A stretch of 64,000 nt of DNA. Source: Calliopum simillimum. Taxonomy: Eukaryota > Arthropoda > Insecta > Diptera > Lauxaniidae. The notes beneath the pieces were generated by a model. The model made no database searches and was not told the origin of the DNA. It worked only from the letters and a program-made list of their open reading frames with translations. Shown here piece after piece: positions 10,901 to 21,515 of this stretch; within the stretch, counting starts at the first letter, position 1, and each line of letters starts with the position of its first letter. The stretch covers positions 80,458,004 through 80,522,003 of the forward strand of contig OX638370.1 in the NCBI GenBank assembly GCA_951812925.1. Reading direction: 5' to 3'. Both the position numbers and the translations under genes were made by a program.

Positions 10901-12003
10901 AAAACACCTGTTACAAACGAATGTAATTCAACGACGATTACAACAGCAATGACAACATAAGCCAGACAAAGCCGCAAAAAAATTGCTTACAGTGTTGCTT
11001 ATAACATGAACTCCGAACATAAAAAAATATTTTAGTATTCATAAAAAAAAAAATTGCTCACATGCTGGATTTAATTGACCTTACAATTATTTGAAAAAAA
11101 AAAAAAACTTTTTTTTTTTGGAGTAAATACACTCATTTTTCATCGAGTCATGGGTGCACAGGTCGCTTAGGAATGCATCAACAGGAAGGCTTTGCCTCGT
11201 GCATTAGAAAAAATTTTCTTCAGTACAATAAAAAGAACTGTCGAAAATCTCGAGAAACCTATTTTTGAGGAAAATCTCCGAATCACTAAGTCGTATTTTG
11301 AAAAATTTTAGGATCTCTGTGGTGGAAAAATACACTTTTAAAAGGAAATATTTTGCCAAAACCTTCAAACTGATAGATAATATCCAAAAAATTTTAATCT
11401 TTTTAATCTTTTCTTTCTAAAATTTACGGCATATTCCGTATCATTGCTTAACCATAAAATGTGGTGTCGAAAGTTTTCCCATTTCATAAATTGATTTTTT
11501 CAATAATGCAATTTGGCATAAAATATTCAATTAAAAAGTTGGTTTCAACACAAACTTAAATTGACAAATTTTTTTTTCCGACTTAAAAATAATTGAGTTT
11601 ACTTACACTTTTATTTTATTACTTAATTTATTAAATTCACCGCAAAGTATTAAACGGTGACCTTTATTACAATTTGTGATTTTGTTTTTATTACAACATC
11701 TTCCGAGCGATAAAAAACTAAAAAATTACAAGTAAACAACAATATTGTTTCATAAGAAATCCATTAAAACAAAATAAACACTCATAATGTTCAGTAATTT
11801 TGTAGCATTTAAATTCAAACAGGGCTTTTAAATAAAAAATTTCGAATAATAAAAATACACCGCTGAGTTAATCTATTTATGCTGCTACACATTAATTTTA
11901 ATACGATGTTACAATTTTACAATTCACATGATAAGAAATTTACATACTCGAACATACATGCATATATTAAAATACTTGCACGTATACAAGTACGTACATA
12001 CAT
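10295..12003. other. AT-rich noncoding stretch with a GTT/GTC microsatellite
   Basis: No gene recognised. It contains the trinucleotide array at 10807-10900 and otherwise A/T-rich sequence, upstream of or within the first intron of cv-2. Confidence 0.5.
10807..10900. repeat. (GTT)n/(GTC)n microsatellite
   Basis: About 30 trinucleotide units, mostly GTT, with GTC interruptions. On the minus strand it produces a threonine/valine-like low-complexity open frame that is not a gene. Confidence 0.95.
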
Positions 12004-12467
12004 TAGACCGGGTCGAAATTTAGATTCATCCCGAAGCCGACTCAAAAGTTAGAAGGACTCTTAGAAACGATATTTTTAAAAAATCCACACGTATTCTTTG
12101 GACAATTCTAAGCTTTTTTTAACGTATAAACTTTTTTTTGTAAGTTCCCTTGTTTTTAAGTAAAAAATCATTTTTCCGACCACGTTATTGAAAAACGTTA
12201 AAAAAATCGATTTTCGGAATCGAATATTATCTTTACCCAAAAAAAAAAAAAAATTTTTTAAACCCCAAAATTTTTGTAAGAACATAATCTTTATTTGTAA
12301 GGAAAAAAAAGTTATGGCGAAAAAAAAATTTTTTGGTTGGTTTTTCTCAGAATGAAAAAAATAAAAAATAAAAAATGATGCAGATATAGTTTTTCAGCAT
12401 CCTTCTAACTTTTGAGTCAGTTTCACGATGATTTTATTTTGCTTCAAACTAAATCGACCCGGTCTAA
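12004..12467. mobile_element. TA-flanked MITE (Tc1/mariner-type), about 460 bp
   Basis: The terminal repeats TTAGACCGGGTCGA and TCGACCCGGTCTAA are exact inverted copies. TA at each end fits a Tc1/mariner-type target duplication, leaving GACCGGGTCGA as the element terminus. The interior is A/T-rich and noncoding. Sub-terminal sequence (AAAAGTTAGAAGGA near 12045 and its inverse TCCTTCTAACTTTTGA near 12400) extends the inverted repeat. Confidence 0.8.
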
Positions 12468-13303
12468 CGTACGTGCATACATACTTTAGTTGATATGGTC
12501 ATAAATCTTTAAAAGAAATTCTTCGATTAAAAGATTTGTATTGGAAAAAAACCCTCAAGCAGCAATTGTCTCTCAGAGTCAGTGAAACAGATTACATTGC
12601 CAAATCATTAGTCTGATCAATAAAATTCACAGATGTCCAAAGGTGACAAATGCTGTGTTTCAATATTTGAGAGTTTTAAATAAATGTTTAGAGATTAGAT
12701 TAGAATATCTATTGAAAATACTTATCATTTTTCAAATTTGATCTCAGAATTACTTCATCACACATCAGATATTTGGAAAATTTTATACTGAAAACGTGAC
12801 CTTTAAACTGGCAGCTCAAATTAATTTTACTCTACAAACTCTATTGCGGTATCTGAAAGCTCTACTCTATCCCTTCAAAAAAAATTTAAAACTTTTCAGA
12901 TAGAAACTCGTTTGTACCTGCATATGTATCTTGTTGCTTCACGGAGAAAATAGAAATGGTAAAGTATACGCACTTTTGCCTTGATTCTATATAATTTCGT
13001 AGTGTCTTTTATTGAAAAATAAATTAAAGTCTAAAACTTTTTTAATTTTAATTTTTGGGACTTTGAATCAAAAGTAAAATCTAGGGGAAAAAATAAAAAA
13101 AAAAAAAATATATAGTTATGCATATAATTTTTGCTTCTGCAACTATTCAAAACTATGGAACTTATGGTAACAATGCGTTTAAGTATTTCTTTGCTATTTT
13201 TTTTTTTTTTTCTAAGCTTATCAGCTATCTGGGAAAATTAAATATTTGTTTTGAATTAAAATTTAATTTGGTTAATACAATTTTTTTTATTTAAATTTTT
13301 CAG
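12468..13303. other. Intron sequence 5' of cv-2 exon, no feature
   Basis: A/T-rich noncoding DNA that ends in a long pyrimidine tract and TTTTTCAG at 13296-13303, the splice acceptor of the first visible cv-2 exon. Confidence 0.6.
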
Positions 13304-13389
13304 GATTTCTCCAGTCCTGCTCAAACGAAGGAGAAGAAGTGCCGATTACAGATATCTCGAATGCTAAATGTTTTAAATGTGTCTGCAAT
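13304..13389 (+). CDS. cv-2: crossveinless-2, exon with first half of VWC domain 1
   Basis: The acceptor TTTTTCAG precedes 13304 and the donor GTGAGT follows 13389. After two bases completing a codon, the exon encodes FLQSCSNEGEEVPI followed by KCFKCVCN, the N-terminal half of a VWC (chordin-type cysteine-rich) domain. It ends on a codon boundary (phase 0). The next exon begins NGFVRCDTKSC, completing the CxxCxC..G.v.C pattern. VWC domains of Cv-2 bind BMP ligands and heparan sulfate outside the cell. The preceding exon(s), with the signal peptide and roughly 80-90 residues, are not recognisable upstream in this window. The assignment rests on perfect phase and domain continuity across a 31.6-kb intron. 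Confidence 0.82.
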
Positions 13390-13447
13390 GTGAGTGTAAA
13401 TTTTTTATTAATCTTTTATATTCTTACGACTATTTTTGTGCAAATAA

Positions 13448-13730
13448 CATAGGCCCACAAAAAAAAGTACCCTGCGCGAAAGATCAGACCACCTGGACTT
13501 TATGTTTTCGGGGTCGTTGAATCCGAATATGGTGCCAGAATAGCGAAGTTGGTTCGCGTTTTTTCAGAAATCAGAAATAATGCTGCAAATTACAGATTTT
13601 TGCTAGTTTCTGAAAAAACGCAAACCAACTTCGCTATTCTGGCACTATATTCGGGTTCAGCGACCCCGAATAAATAAAGTTCCAGTGGTCTAATCTTTCA
13701 CGCAGGGTACTTTTTTTTTTTGGTCTGTGC
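13448..13730. mobile_element. Palindromic MITE, copy 1 (ACAYAGGCCCAC family)
   Basis: The whole unit is an inverted repeat. The left arm, with AGTACCCTGCGCGAAAGATC, CCGAATAT.GTGCCAGAATAGCG and AACTTCGCTATTCTGGCA in complement, folds on the right arm around a centre near 13590. The termini are ATAGGCCCACAAAAAA and TTTTTGGTCTGTGC. It starts 58 bp after the cv-2 donor site. Copy 2 follows directly and a half copy lies at 35788-35943. Confidence 0.8.
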
Positions 13731-14032
13731 ATAGAACCACAAAAAAAAAAAAAAAATCCCTGCGCGAACGATCAGACCACCTGAACTTTATGTTTTCGGC
13801 GTCGCTGAATCCGAATATTCTGCCAGAATAGCTGAGTTATTCGCGTTTTTTCAGAAATCAGAAAAAATGCTGAAAAAAATCTCAAATTTTCAGCGTAATT
13901 GCTGATTTCTGAAAAAAAACGCGAACCAACTTCGCTATTCTGGCACCATATTCGGATTCAGCAACCCCGAAAACATAAGGTTCAGGTGGTCTGATCTTTC
14001 GAGCAGGGTACTTTTTTTTTGTGGGCCTGTGT
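13729..14032. mobile_element. Palindromic MITE, copy 2, abutting copy 1 head-to-tail
   Basis: Same family and orientation as the preceding unit. It begins in the shared junction GCATAGAACCACAAAA and ends TTTGTGGGCCTGTGT at 14032. The arms again carry TGCCAGAATAGC and GCTATTCTGGCACC. It is palindromic, noncoding and transcribed as part of the first large cv-2 intron. Confidence 0.8.
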
Positions 14033-14825
14033 AATTTGTGTATTTATTTTTGTGATTTCTCCATAACGATTTAAAATTAAAGCAAAAGATCAATCAAATA
14101 ATTTAAAGTCCAAGATTCAAATATAGTTACTATGACATATTAGACTGACTCCCCTCCCATTTTTGATAATTATAGACGTAAGTTTTTATGAGCTAGGTGC
14201 CGTACTTGAATAATACCATGCACTAGTGAAAAATTGGCATAGTAAAATAAGTGCAATGCCTACTTTTAACGATTAAACGTTCTAAAAATATAAAAAAGGT
14301 ATTGATATAATTCAAAATGGGCTTTGAAGGCCAAACAAAACTAGTACTTTTAACTACCAAGTCATGATTTATGGCCAGAAATTATCATAACTTGTTACAA
14401 AACTTAAAAAATAGCCAAAAACGGTGTTTTTTGCACTTTTAGGTTAAGATATCTCAAAATCCTGACAAGTTAGCGCAATTTTGGATTCAGCATCAGAATT
14501 TGGATTCAGCATCAAAAAATACATCTAAAATGACTATTTCGGTTCTAGTTTTTATGATTTTTTCGATTTATTTGAAAACTTTAGTACAATTTTCAAAATG
14601 AGATTTTTCAAAAACGGCCCCACGGATTTTTTTTTTAACTCCAAAGAAAAACTGAGCCTTCACTTTTAGGTCGAACGATTCATTTCACCGCCGTGTTTTA
14701 TTTTGTATAAGAAATTTAATGTGAATCAAATGCTTTAGGAACACCCTCTGATGCTGCCACTACCTAATTAATTGTATAATGGTTACAGTGATGCAGCTTT
14801 TTATATTTTCAAAACAATGGAAAAA
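14033..14825. other. cv-2 intron sequence without recognisable feature
   Basis: A/T-rich noncoding DNA. Short stretches such as AAAAACGGTGTTTTTTGCAC resemble repeat debris, but no boundaries are visible. Confidence 0.4.
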
Positions 14826-15030
14826 AATAATTTCGTGTGTTGGAAAACCATTGCTTCTTATTGGGAAATATACATACCATTGAAACAAAAGCTTGGCTTG
14901 ATAAGTGTTATCCGGATTCTACAAAACAGAAAATCGACCATTTGCTGAATTTAAACATGGTCATACCAACGCTAAATGCCTTGTTCGCCCAAATTCGGTA
15001 TTGTTCTGGAAAACAAAGAAAAAGTCAACA
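14826..15030 (+). pseudogene. Mariner transposase N-terminal (helix-turn-helix) relic
   Basis: One frame reads TIETKAWLDKCYPDS. After a frameshift, another reads AEFKHGHTNA. These correspond to the mariner N-terminal DNA-binding region (T..e....L...YgdsaP, then waeFKrGRt.t.D). The DDD core is missing and several stops interrupt it. A short dead fragment. Confidence 0.65.
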
Positions 15031-15194
15031 AAATAGGTTTTGAAGACCATGTCAAACTCGCGGCCTGCGGGTCGCTGGAGGCCCATTATCTTTTAATCTT
15101 GAAATAAATATTAATTTGACAGCTCTCAATTTTTTTGTTCAGAAGAAATTCATCTGGGTTAACCTAGAGTCTAAAATTCAAAACTAAAATTGTT

Positions 15195-15855
15195 TGTCCT
15201 AGAAGCATCAAGGCTTTGCAAGGAATTTCGCTTTCTCGCAGCACTGTTCCCGAAAGAGTGACTGATTTAACTGAGTACAATATTTTTTTGAAAAAGTTCT
15301 GGAACTGGCATGACACGTCTACCGGAGAGGTTATCTTCGCAGTGGTGTATGGTCTGTTACAAAAATTTAATTTACTTTTGGAAAAACTGTCTTCAGTAGC
15401 AACGGATGGGAAGACTTTGGAACTTAAAAGACGAAATAAAGATATTTTAAGAATTTAAAGAAGAAAATATAAAGCTGTTATCTGATGAAAAATTGATATA
15501 ACGAAACACTTGGCAGATTTGAATTTGGAGCCAGAAAGGCAAAGTCAAATTATAACTAACCAAGTTAAAGCTTTTAAATTAAAATTATTTCTGCCGGAAA
15601 AAAATTTGCAAAATCATAACTTCGTACATTTTCTAACATGAAAAGCATACAAAGATGTGACTACGGATATTTCATGCCAAAAATATGTGGAAAAACTTCA
15701 TGATTTAAAGATGGAGTTCGGAAGACGTTTTAAAGATTTCTTGTTTTTAGAAGACAAGTTTTCTTTATTTTCAAGCTCGTTTTCCATTGAAATTGATAGA
15801 GTGCCAAATTAGCTTCAAATGGAGATAATTGAAATTCAATGCGATAAAATTTGAA
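15195..15855 (+). pseudogene. hAT transposase relic (ZBED/GTF2IRD2-like family)
   Basis: Fragments in shifting frames match the hAT transposase type related to GTF2IRD2 and ZBED proteins. First comes a segment ending EKLSSVATDGKTLE (15216-15458), where functional members have a VtTDGapaM motif. Later KYVEKLHDLKMEFGRRFKDF and then FSSSFSIEIDRVPN are followed by LQMEIIEIQCD, the typical start of the dimerisation region. In-frame stops at 15456 and after RVPN show it is dead. A GCGGCCTGCGGGTCGC block at 15058 resembles the sub-terminal GC-rich part of such elements. Confidence 0.7.
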
Positions 15856-15859
15856 ACTC

Positions 15860-17690
15860 AAATTTTCTGAGTACCAGCCTGAGCAATATCAATAAACTTG
15901 CAAATTTGCAATTAAAATAATATCTTTATTTAGTTACGTTATATGAGAAATTGTTTTTCTTATGAAAGGAAACAAGTCTGCTGCTAGGGCGAGATTGACA
16001 GATTCTCATCTTGGGTCAGCATTATAAGCAATATTGGCAAATTGATAGCTGAATGCCTATTTTGAGCAAAAATATAAATTGTTCTACAACAAAGGTGTCG
16101 AAATGCTTGAGAAGCTCTGAAATAATTGTATTGCTCTTGAAGGAAAATATGAATAAAATCAATTTTGACCAAAAAAGTGTGTTAAGGACATCAGCGAAAA
16201 AATTAATAGCTGACAACTTGTGAGGAGTTAAAACTATTTAACTTTTAAAAGTCCATTTTTTAAGCTTCAATCGAAAGCCGGCTCTGTTTTTTCCAATACA
16301 GATTCCTAATTTTTTTTTAAATCTTATTTTTTCTAACCTCTTTTTTACGAAAATGGACGGATAGCAAAAAAAAAAAAAAATTATTACTTTGCACATATAC
16401 ATATTCACTCCAGTGCATATTTTCATAATTCTTCGGTTTCAATATAAAATGAATATTATGTATAAATTCAATTTATGAAGTTTGTTTTAAATGAAAATCC
16501 TTTGTCGATGACAAATACAAAACGCAAGAAAAAAGAAAAAATTACTTGACCGGAACAAGTCCTTTTGTAGCAACATAACGAACATTTTGCTCTTAGTCGT
16601 ACAATGTATTTGTCAATGTATTCATAAACTTTGGAATATACACACACGTACATACACATATTGTATTGGCACCGAAGATGCATGCACATAAATTAACCCT
16701 TTGTTGAGAAAAAAATCTACATGTCCATGTTTATGAAGGAAGGTCTAAGTTTTGGAGATAGACTAAGATCACAAAGAAACCTTTTCACTGTTGATTAGTT
16801 TCATCTGAAATACGTTGGCTAAATTGCATATTAATGGTTAGTTAGAATTATTCATTTTTTTTTTAATTTTTCTCCACAAAACTTAATATTCGAGAAATGA
16901 CACTTTTTTTGTTGTTTATGCAAAAAAGTGCACATAAAAAAAATATTCAAGCTCAAACGTCGCGAAAATCAATTTTTTTGGAAATATGTATCTCTAAATA
17001 GAGTTAAATCCCACAAAAATAAAGTCATATATAAATAAAGTGCAGCAAGCGAATGAAGGGTTAAATATTTTATGACATGAAATGCCGACAAATTAAATCT
17101 TCAACTTAGTTTATGGGACACATGCCAAATTGTCTTTTAGAAAGGGTCAACCCGTTGGTCTGTCGTTTCATAAACTTTCTCAAATCATTGACCTGATAAC
17201 GTTATATGTACTTACTTGAAAGACAATAAAAAGGAATGAAAAGTACTGCAGAAAGGAGCAAATTTCATTTGGAAAGGGATGCACTAAATTAAAATTATTT
17301 TTGCACTTTGGTGCATCCATGTCTTCAACAAATATTATTTGTTGTTATAATGGATATTTGTATTTGTATTTATTTGGTGAAATGTTTCAGTTATGTGTGT
17401 ACTATGTACTAAGTACATACATATCCGTACATAAACAGTTAAAGCTCTTAGTTATGTTGGCAATAAATAATAAAATCGAATTAAATATGTTGGCTCACAG
17501 TCATAGCCCTTTTTAGACATGGTCTTACATTGTAGTGTTCAAATGTTCGAGGACTATGAAAATGTAAATGCTTGCTTATATTAAAGATGGATCGATTTAC
17601 TTACATCAAAATTTAAGCTTTATTTGACTTTAACAAATCATATTGGTTCCAATTACACTGTTCGACAATTTTAAACATTTTCTTAAACAC
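15860..17690. other. cv-2 intron, repeat debris
   Basis: No gene. 16230-16400 is a diverged copy of the right arm of the foldback element at 23157-24978 (TTTTTCCAATACAGATTCC, AAAATGGACGG.TAGCAA). Other short open frames (for example 16468-16689) are A/T-driven. Confidence 0.5.
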
Positions 17691-18240
17691 ATGAGAAAGT
17701 CCAAAAAATTCTTAAAGAAGACGTTAAAAAAAATACCCGTGTCTCGTCGTTTTTTCTCCAGCACGTCAGATATTTTTTTAATCGATTTTTGAAGTTTTTT
17801 TATCCACTTTACATGAAAAAAAAACTCATTCTTGTGGTGAATCGATGGTTTTAACTATATGATCCTTACAGCTGAGGTGTTTTATGTGGGACATTTTTAC
17901 CCTTTTCTTAAACAGGTACAAAAATTACACCTAAAACAGTGAATTATTGAGTCAGAATGTACTACAGAAATATTTGCCATAAAATTTCACTACTAGCTGC
18001 TGAACACTTAAAAGCCGAAATTATCTCCCGAAACCCAAAACCCAAAAAATCGTTAAAATCCATTAGGACTTTTCACATTGCATATTTATTACATCCCTGC
18101 CGTGCTTTTCTGGAGTTTTCAGAATTTTTCGCCTTTAGTATTTCCTAGTGAAATTTTCTGTAGAATATTTTTGCAGATTTCTTTAAGCCCAGTTTTTAGA
18201 AAAAGGGGTCAAAAAGACCCTTAAAACAGGATACAATGGG
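17690..18240. repeat. Dispersed repeat shared with the right window end
   Basis: It shares TCCAAAAAATTCTTAAA, TACCACAGAAATATTT-like and CAATGGGTTAA phrases in direct orientation with 63420-63870. It shares CTTTTCACATTGC..ATTTATTACATCCCTGCCG in inverted orientation with 63930-64000. The family is unidentified. At the right edge it is arranged as an inverted pair. Confidence 0.65.
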
Positions 18241-18387
18241 TTAATGAGTTCTAGGAAAATGATGAAATAAATTTTCCTTTCCAATGGATTTAATGATAAT
18301 GGTAAATTTTTCATTACCATCAAATCAATTTAATGATAGTGAGAAACTTTCCACTATCATTAAATTAGTTGTTTAATATCATTACCA

Positions 18388-18499
18388 CATAGCAAAAAGT
18401 TTGAGGATAAAGTATAAACTTTCTGGGTGTAAAATTAAAACCAAATTGGAATGAATACACATCCAAAGTTAATACTTTATCCTCAAACTTTTTGCTGTG
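18388..18499. mobile_element. Short MITE, 112 bp, about 28-bp TIR
   Basis: CATAGCAAAAAGTTTGAGG at the left and CCTCAAACTTTTTGCTGTG at the right are inverted copies, extending to GATAAAGTAT. It lies in a region of imperfect palindromes built on TTAATGATARTGG (18280-18375). Superfamily not determined. Confidence 0.7.
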
Positions 18500-19404
18500 C
18501 ATTAAAATGATTTTTTGATAACACAAAAATTTGCACTATTACTAAGTTTAGTGGTGAAAATTTTCACCATTTCAAAGTTCATTTAGTGGTAGGAGGGAAA
18601 TGTGTGCTATGAAAAAATTTATTTTATGGTACACACCAAAAAATGATAGTTCACTTTTCTTACTTTTGATTCCCTTTAGTATTGATTTTAAATTTTTTTG
18701 GTATTTATTTAATTCTGATTTTTTCCAAAAAAGTTTAAAATTTATTCCAAAAAAGTATAAAATTTATGCCAAAAAAGTTTAAAATTAATATTTTTTTTTT
18801 TGCACTGTATAAACACTTTTTGGTTTTAAAATCAAATTAAAATTTTTACTGCATAGTGAAAAGCTCAGTGAAATAAAAATTTAGTGCATTACTCCCAAAG
18901 CTGCAATTTAAACTTTTATTTGATTGGAAAAATCATACAAAATCCGTCATTACATATTTTTTTAATGTGTTTTATCTTGGGAACCATATGGCGGTTAGAT
19001 ATAAAACTCTTCCAGATCCTAGATCTCATCAAAAACTGTCTAAATAAAAAAAAAACGCAATATGAAAATATCCGGTTACAACATATTCTGCCATCTGTAC
19101 ACGGTTATATTAGACGCTCAATTTTTTTCTGCTTTTTGCTAATAATGACATAGGGTACAAGATATGTTTTGAGATATGACAACTTAAATATAAATAACGT
19201 CAAATCTGACATCAGTTGTAAGGACTTGTAACTTTTTGTCATTCGTGTGATATTGTTTATAGGTAGACTTAGATCATGAACATGCTGGTGCTACGAGTAT
19301 GATTTATTACGACTTTCTACTTGGACTATATCACAATAGTCCATCAATCAATTTTGGTAATTGAAAATATTTGCCAACATTTTTGAAGTGAATAAATAGA
19401 TAAA
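18500..19404. other. cv-2 intron sequence, no feature
   Basis: A/T-rich. The frames at 18600-18782 and 18884-19153 have no recognisable domains. Nothing else seen. Confidence 0.4.
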
Positions 19405-19406
19405 TA

Positions 19407-20078
19407 CACTGAACAGAAAAAATAATAAAAATGAAGAAAAAAATCTTCAATTTTAATATTTTCATATATGTATAAAACAGAGACCTTAACGAGCTAACTT
19501 AAACTCAGGTCAAAGATCAAAATATTTTTATTGAAGATACAAAAATTTGAATTTCAATTAAAAAAAAAAGGTTCCGCAGCAGGATACGAACCTACGACCG
19601 TCCGCATGATGGATAGAAACATGTTAATTTTACTTACAAACTCGTTAGACCTCTACACCATTGACCAATGTGATAAAGAGGTATAATATTTGTATATTAA
19701 GAAAATTTTAAAATAGAAATGTCTCTCGAAACAGGCATGCTTCTTCAAAACATATTTTTTTTGTCTGCTTCCTTACAAAATTTGTATCCCTTTCCAATTC
19801 AATTTAAAAAAATAAAATAAAATACATTAAAAGATAAGGTCTACAATAAAAAAAAGAAAAAAAAAATAAAATAATATAAAAAACGTAAAAAAAAACTTCC
19901 CTGCGGCGGGAGTCGAACCCGGCAAACTTGCGTAACGTGTATGTAAAACAACTCACACGACACTCGAAGATTAGCGTATTTAGATTTGTATGGAAAAAAT
20001 ATTTTTTGAAGGTGCACACCTTGAGATTTTATTTAAAGCAAATATCTTCAATTTTACTATGCGTTTTTTGGCTCAGTG
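19407..20078. mobile_element. CACTGA-ended TIR element carrying two tRNA-like segments
   Basis: The ends CACTGAACAGAAAAA and TTTTTTGGCTCAGTG are inverted copies with TA on both outer sides. AAATCTTCAATTTTA extends the relation. The interior contains two minus-strand segments with RNA polymerase III B-box-like sequence: GGTTCGTATCC (complement of 19582-19592) and GGGTTCGACTCCC (complement of 19908-19920). The first also has an A-box-like TTGGTCAATGGTG about 85 bp upstream on the minus strand (near 19660-19675). Neither folds into a full cloverleaf by eye, so these are tRNA-derived or tRNA-mimicking passengers, not functional tRNAs. Confidence 0.6.
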
Positions 20079-20081
20079 TAG

Positions 20082-20817
20082 TTTCTATAATGTCATAGAT
20101 AAATGAGAAGAAGTTACTTCGGTTTCTCCCTTTTTTTGTTAAGATTCCTCCCGTTTTCCTTTCTGGATCCTTTTTCCCCGGAAAACTAGGAAAATCTCAT
20201 TTTTTGACAACACTGGTTCCCATGCATATGATTTTTTTCATTATGCTCGCATATATGAATATTGAAACTATACAAATTTTTGGCATCTACCGAATTATTT
20301 TTGTTGTCGTTTTGCCTTAAATCATAAAATTAAAAAGAAATTGTCAAAAAAAAAAAAAAAAAAAAAACTATGATGGCATCCGATTTTACGAGTCAAGGTC
20401 GTCAAACAAGTTATGCGATAAAGTTTGGTTTAATTGATGTTATGTACATTTGTAGCTTTATCGCTTCACTGTTACACATTTAAATTTGCCAGCATGATGT
20501 CTTCCAATCAATCCTCATAATTTCAAATATTTTTGTTTATTGCTGAATTTTGTTTAAATCAGACTTTTAATTCCTTAGTTGTAGAGAAAGCTTGTAATAT
20601 TAATATGTTTCCGTATAACAACTGCACACAGTTTTGAAAAATCTTAAATTTAAGTGTCAAAGCACTTAGTTTAGTCATTGCTTTATATATTTTTAACAAA
20701 TTTCCATATCGATAGAGATTTCCATCATTAATCGACAAAATCTGTTAAGCCTTTGAATAACAAAAAGGTTATTTTGTAATCCAATCTTTTTGAACCTTTG
20801 CTAAAATTCATTTCTCA
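20082..20817. other. cv-2 intron sequence, no feature
   Basis: A/T-rich with a poly(A) run at 20347-20367. No gene or repeat boundary recognised before the Helitron start. Confidence 0.4.
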
Positions 20818-20893
20818 TCCATACTAATATTATAAATGCGAAAGTAACTCTGTCTGTTTGTTTGTAACCTTTTACTTAGATGAAATAGTAATA

Positions 20894-21345
20894 GATGAAA
20901 TAGTAAGACCCTAGGAAGGATATAGGATAGTTTCTACTCCTAAAATCATCCTTAAAAAAGGTGAACAGGAGGACGGAAGTTAGTATGCAGAATCAATAAC
21001 CGCTGAACCAATTTAGATGAAATTTGGTATGGAGAATGTAAGAGACACTAAGAAGGGTAAAGGATAGTTTATATACCTAATATCATCCTTAAAGGGGGTG
21101 AACACAGGGGTGGAAATTTGTATGGGGAATCAATAACCGCTGAACCAATTTAAACGAAATTCAGTACGGAGATAGTAAGGGACCCTATGAAGGATATAAA
21201 ATAGTTTTTACCCCTAAAATCATCCTAAAAGGGGGTGAACAGGAGGACGGAAGTTTGTATGGGGAATCAACGGCTGAACCAATTTAGATGAAATTTGGTA
21301 TGGAGATAGTATGAGGCTAGGAAGGATATAGGATAGTCAATAATT
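20894..21345. repeat. Tandem repeat, about 3.5 units of 122-137 bp, inside Helitron
   Basis: Units starting near 20894, 21016, 21153 and 21287 share GCTGAACCAATTTA, GAAATTTGGTATGGAGA, AGGATATA..ATAGTTT and GGTGAACAGGAGGACGGAAG. Repeats of this kind occur in the 5' part of Helitrons. Confidence 0.85.
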
Positions 21346-21390
21346 TCTCAATTACGTATATTCTCATTGACTTACATAGATGACATAGAT

Positions 21391-21515
21391 CAGTGGTCGA
21401 CAAGTTTTAGAGAGAAAATTGATGTTTGAGTGAAAATAGATAGGAGGTAGAAAAGGATAGACAGAGATAGATAGATTTTTTAGTGCACAATTGTGCTATG
21501 AGGTGCCGATCACTG
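21391..21515. mobile_element. 125-bp hAT-like MITE nested in Helitron
   Basis: The ends CAGTGGTCGACA and GTGCCGATCACTG are near-inverted copies and resemble the 2400-3545 element (CAGTGGTCGGCA). The flanks ACATAGAT and ACAAAGAT are an 8-bp duplication with one mismatch. The interior has GCACAATTGTGC, also present in the 2400 element, so the two are probably family members. Confidence 0.65.

Noticed and set aside
10789..10977. Minus-strand threonine-rich open frame
   Set aside because: It is the translation of the GTT/GTC microsatellite; no gene support.
19570..19985. Genuine tRNA genes
   Set aside because: B-box-like sequences are present, but no matching acceptor stems or full cloverleaf could be drawn.
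21360..21361. CRISPR array or bacterial-type operon
   Set aside because: The tandem repeats in the window are Helitron-internal or microsatellite; spliced genes, insect transposons and AT-rich introns show a eukaryotic genome.
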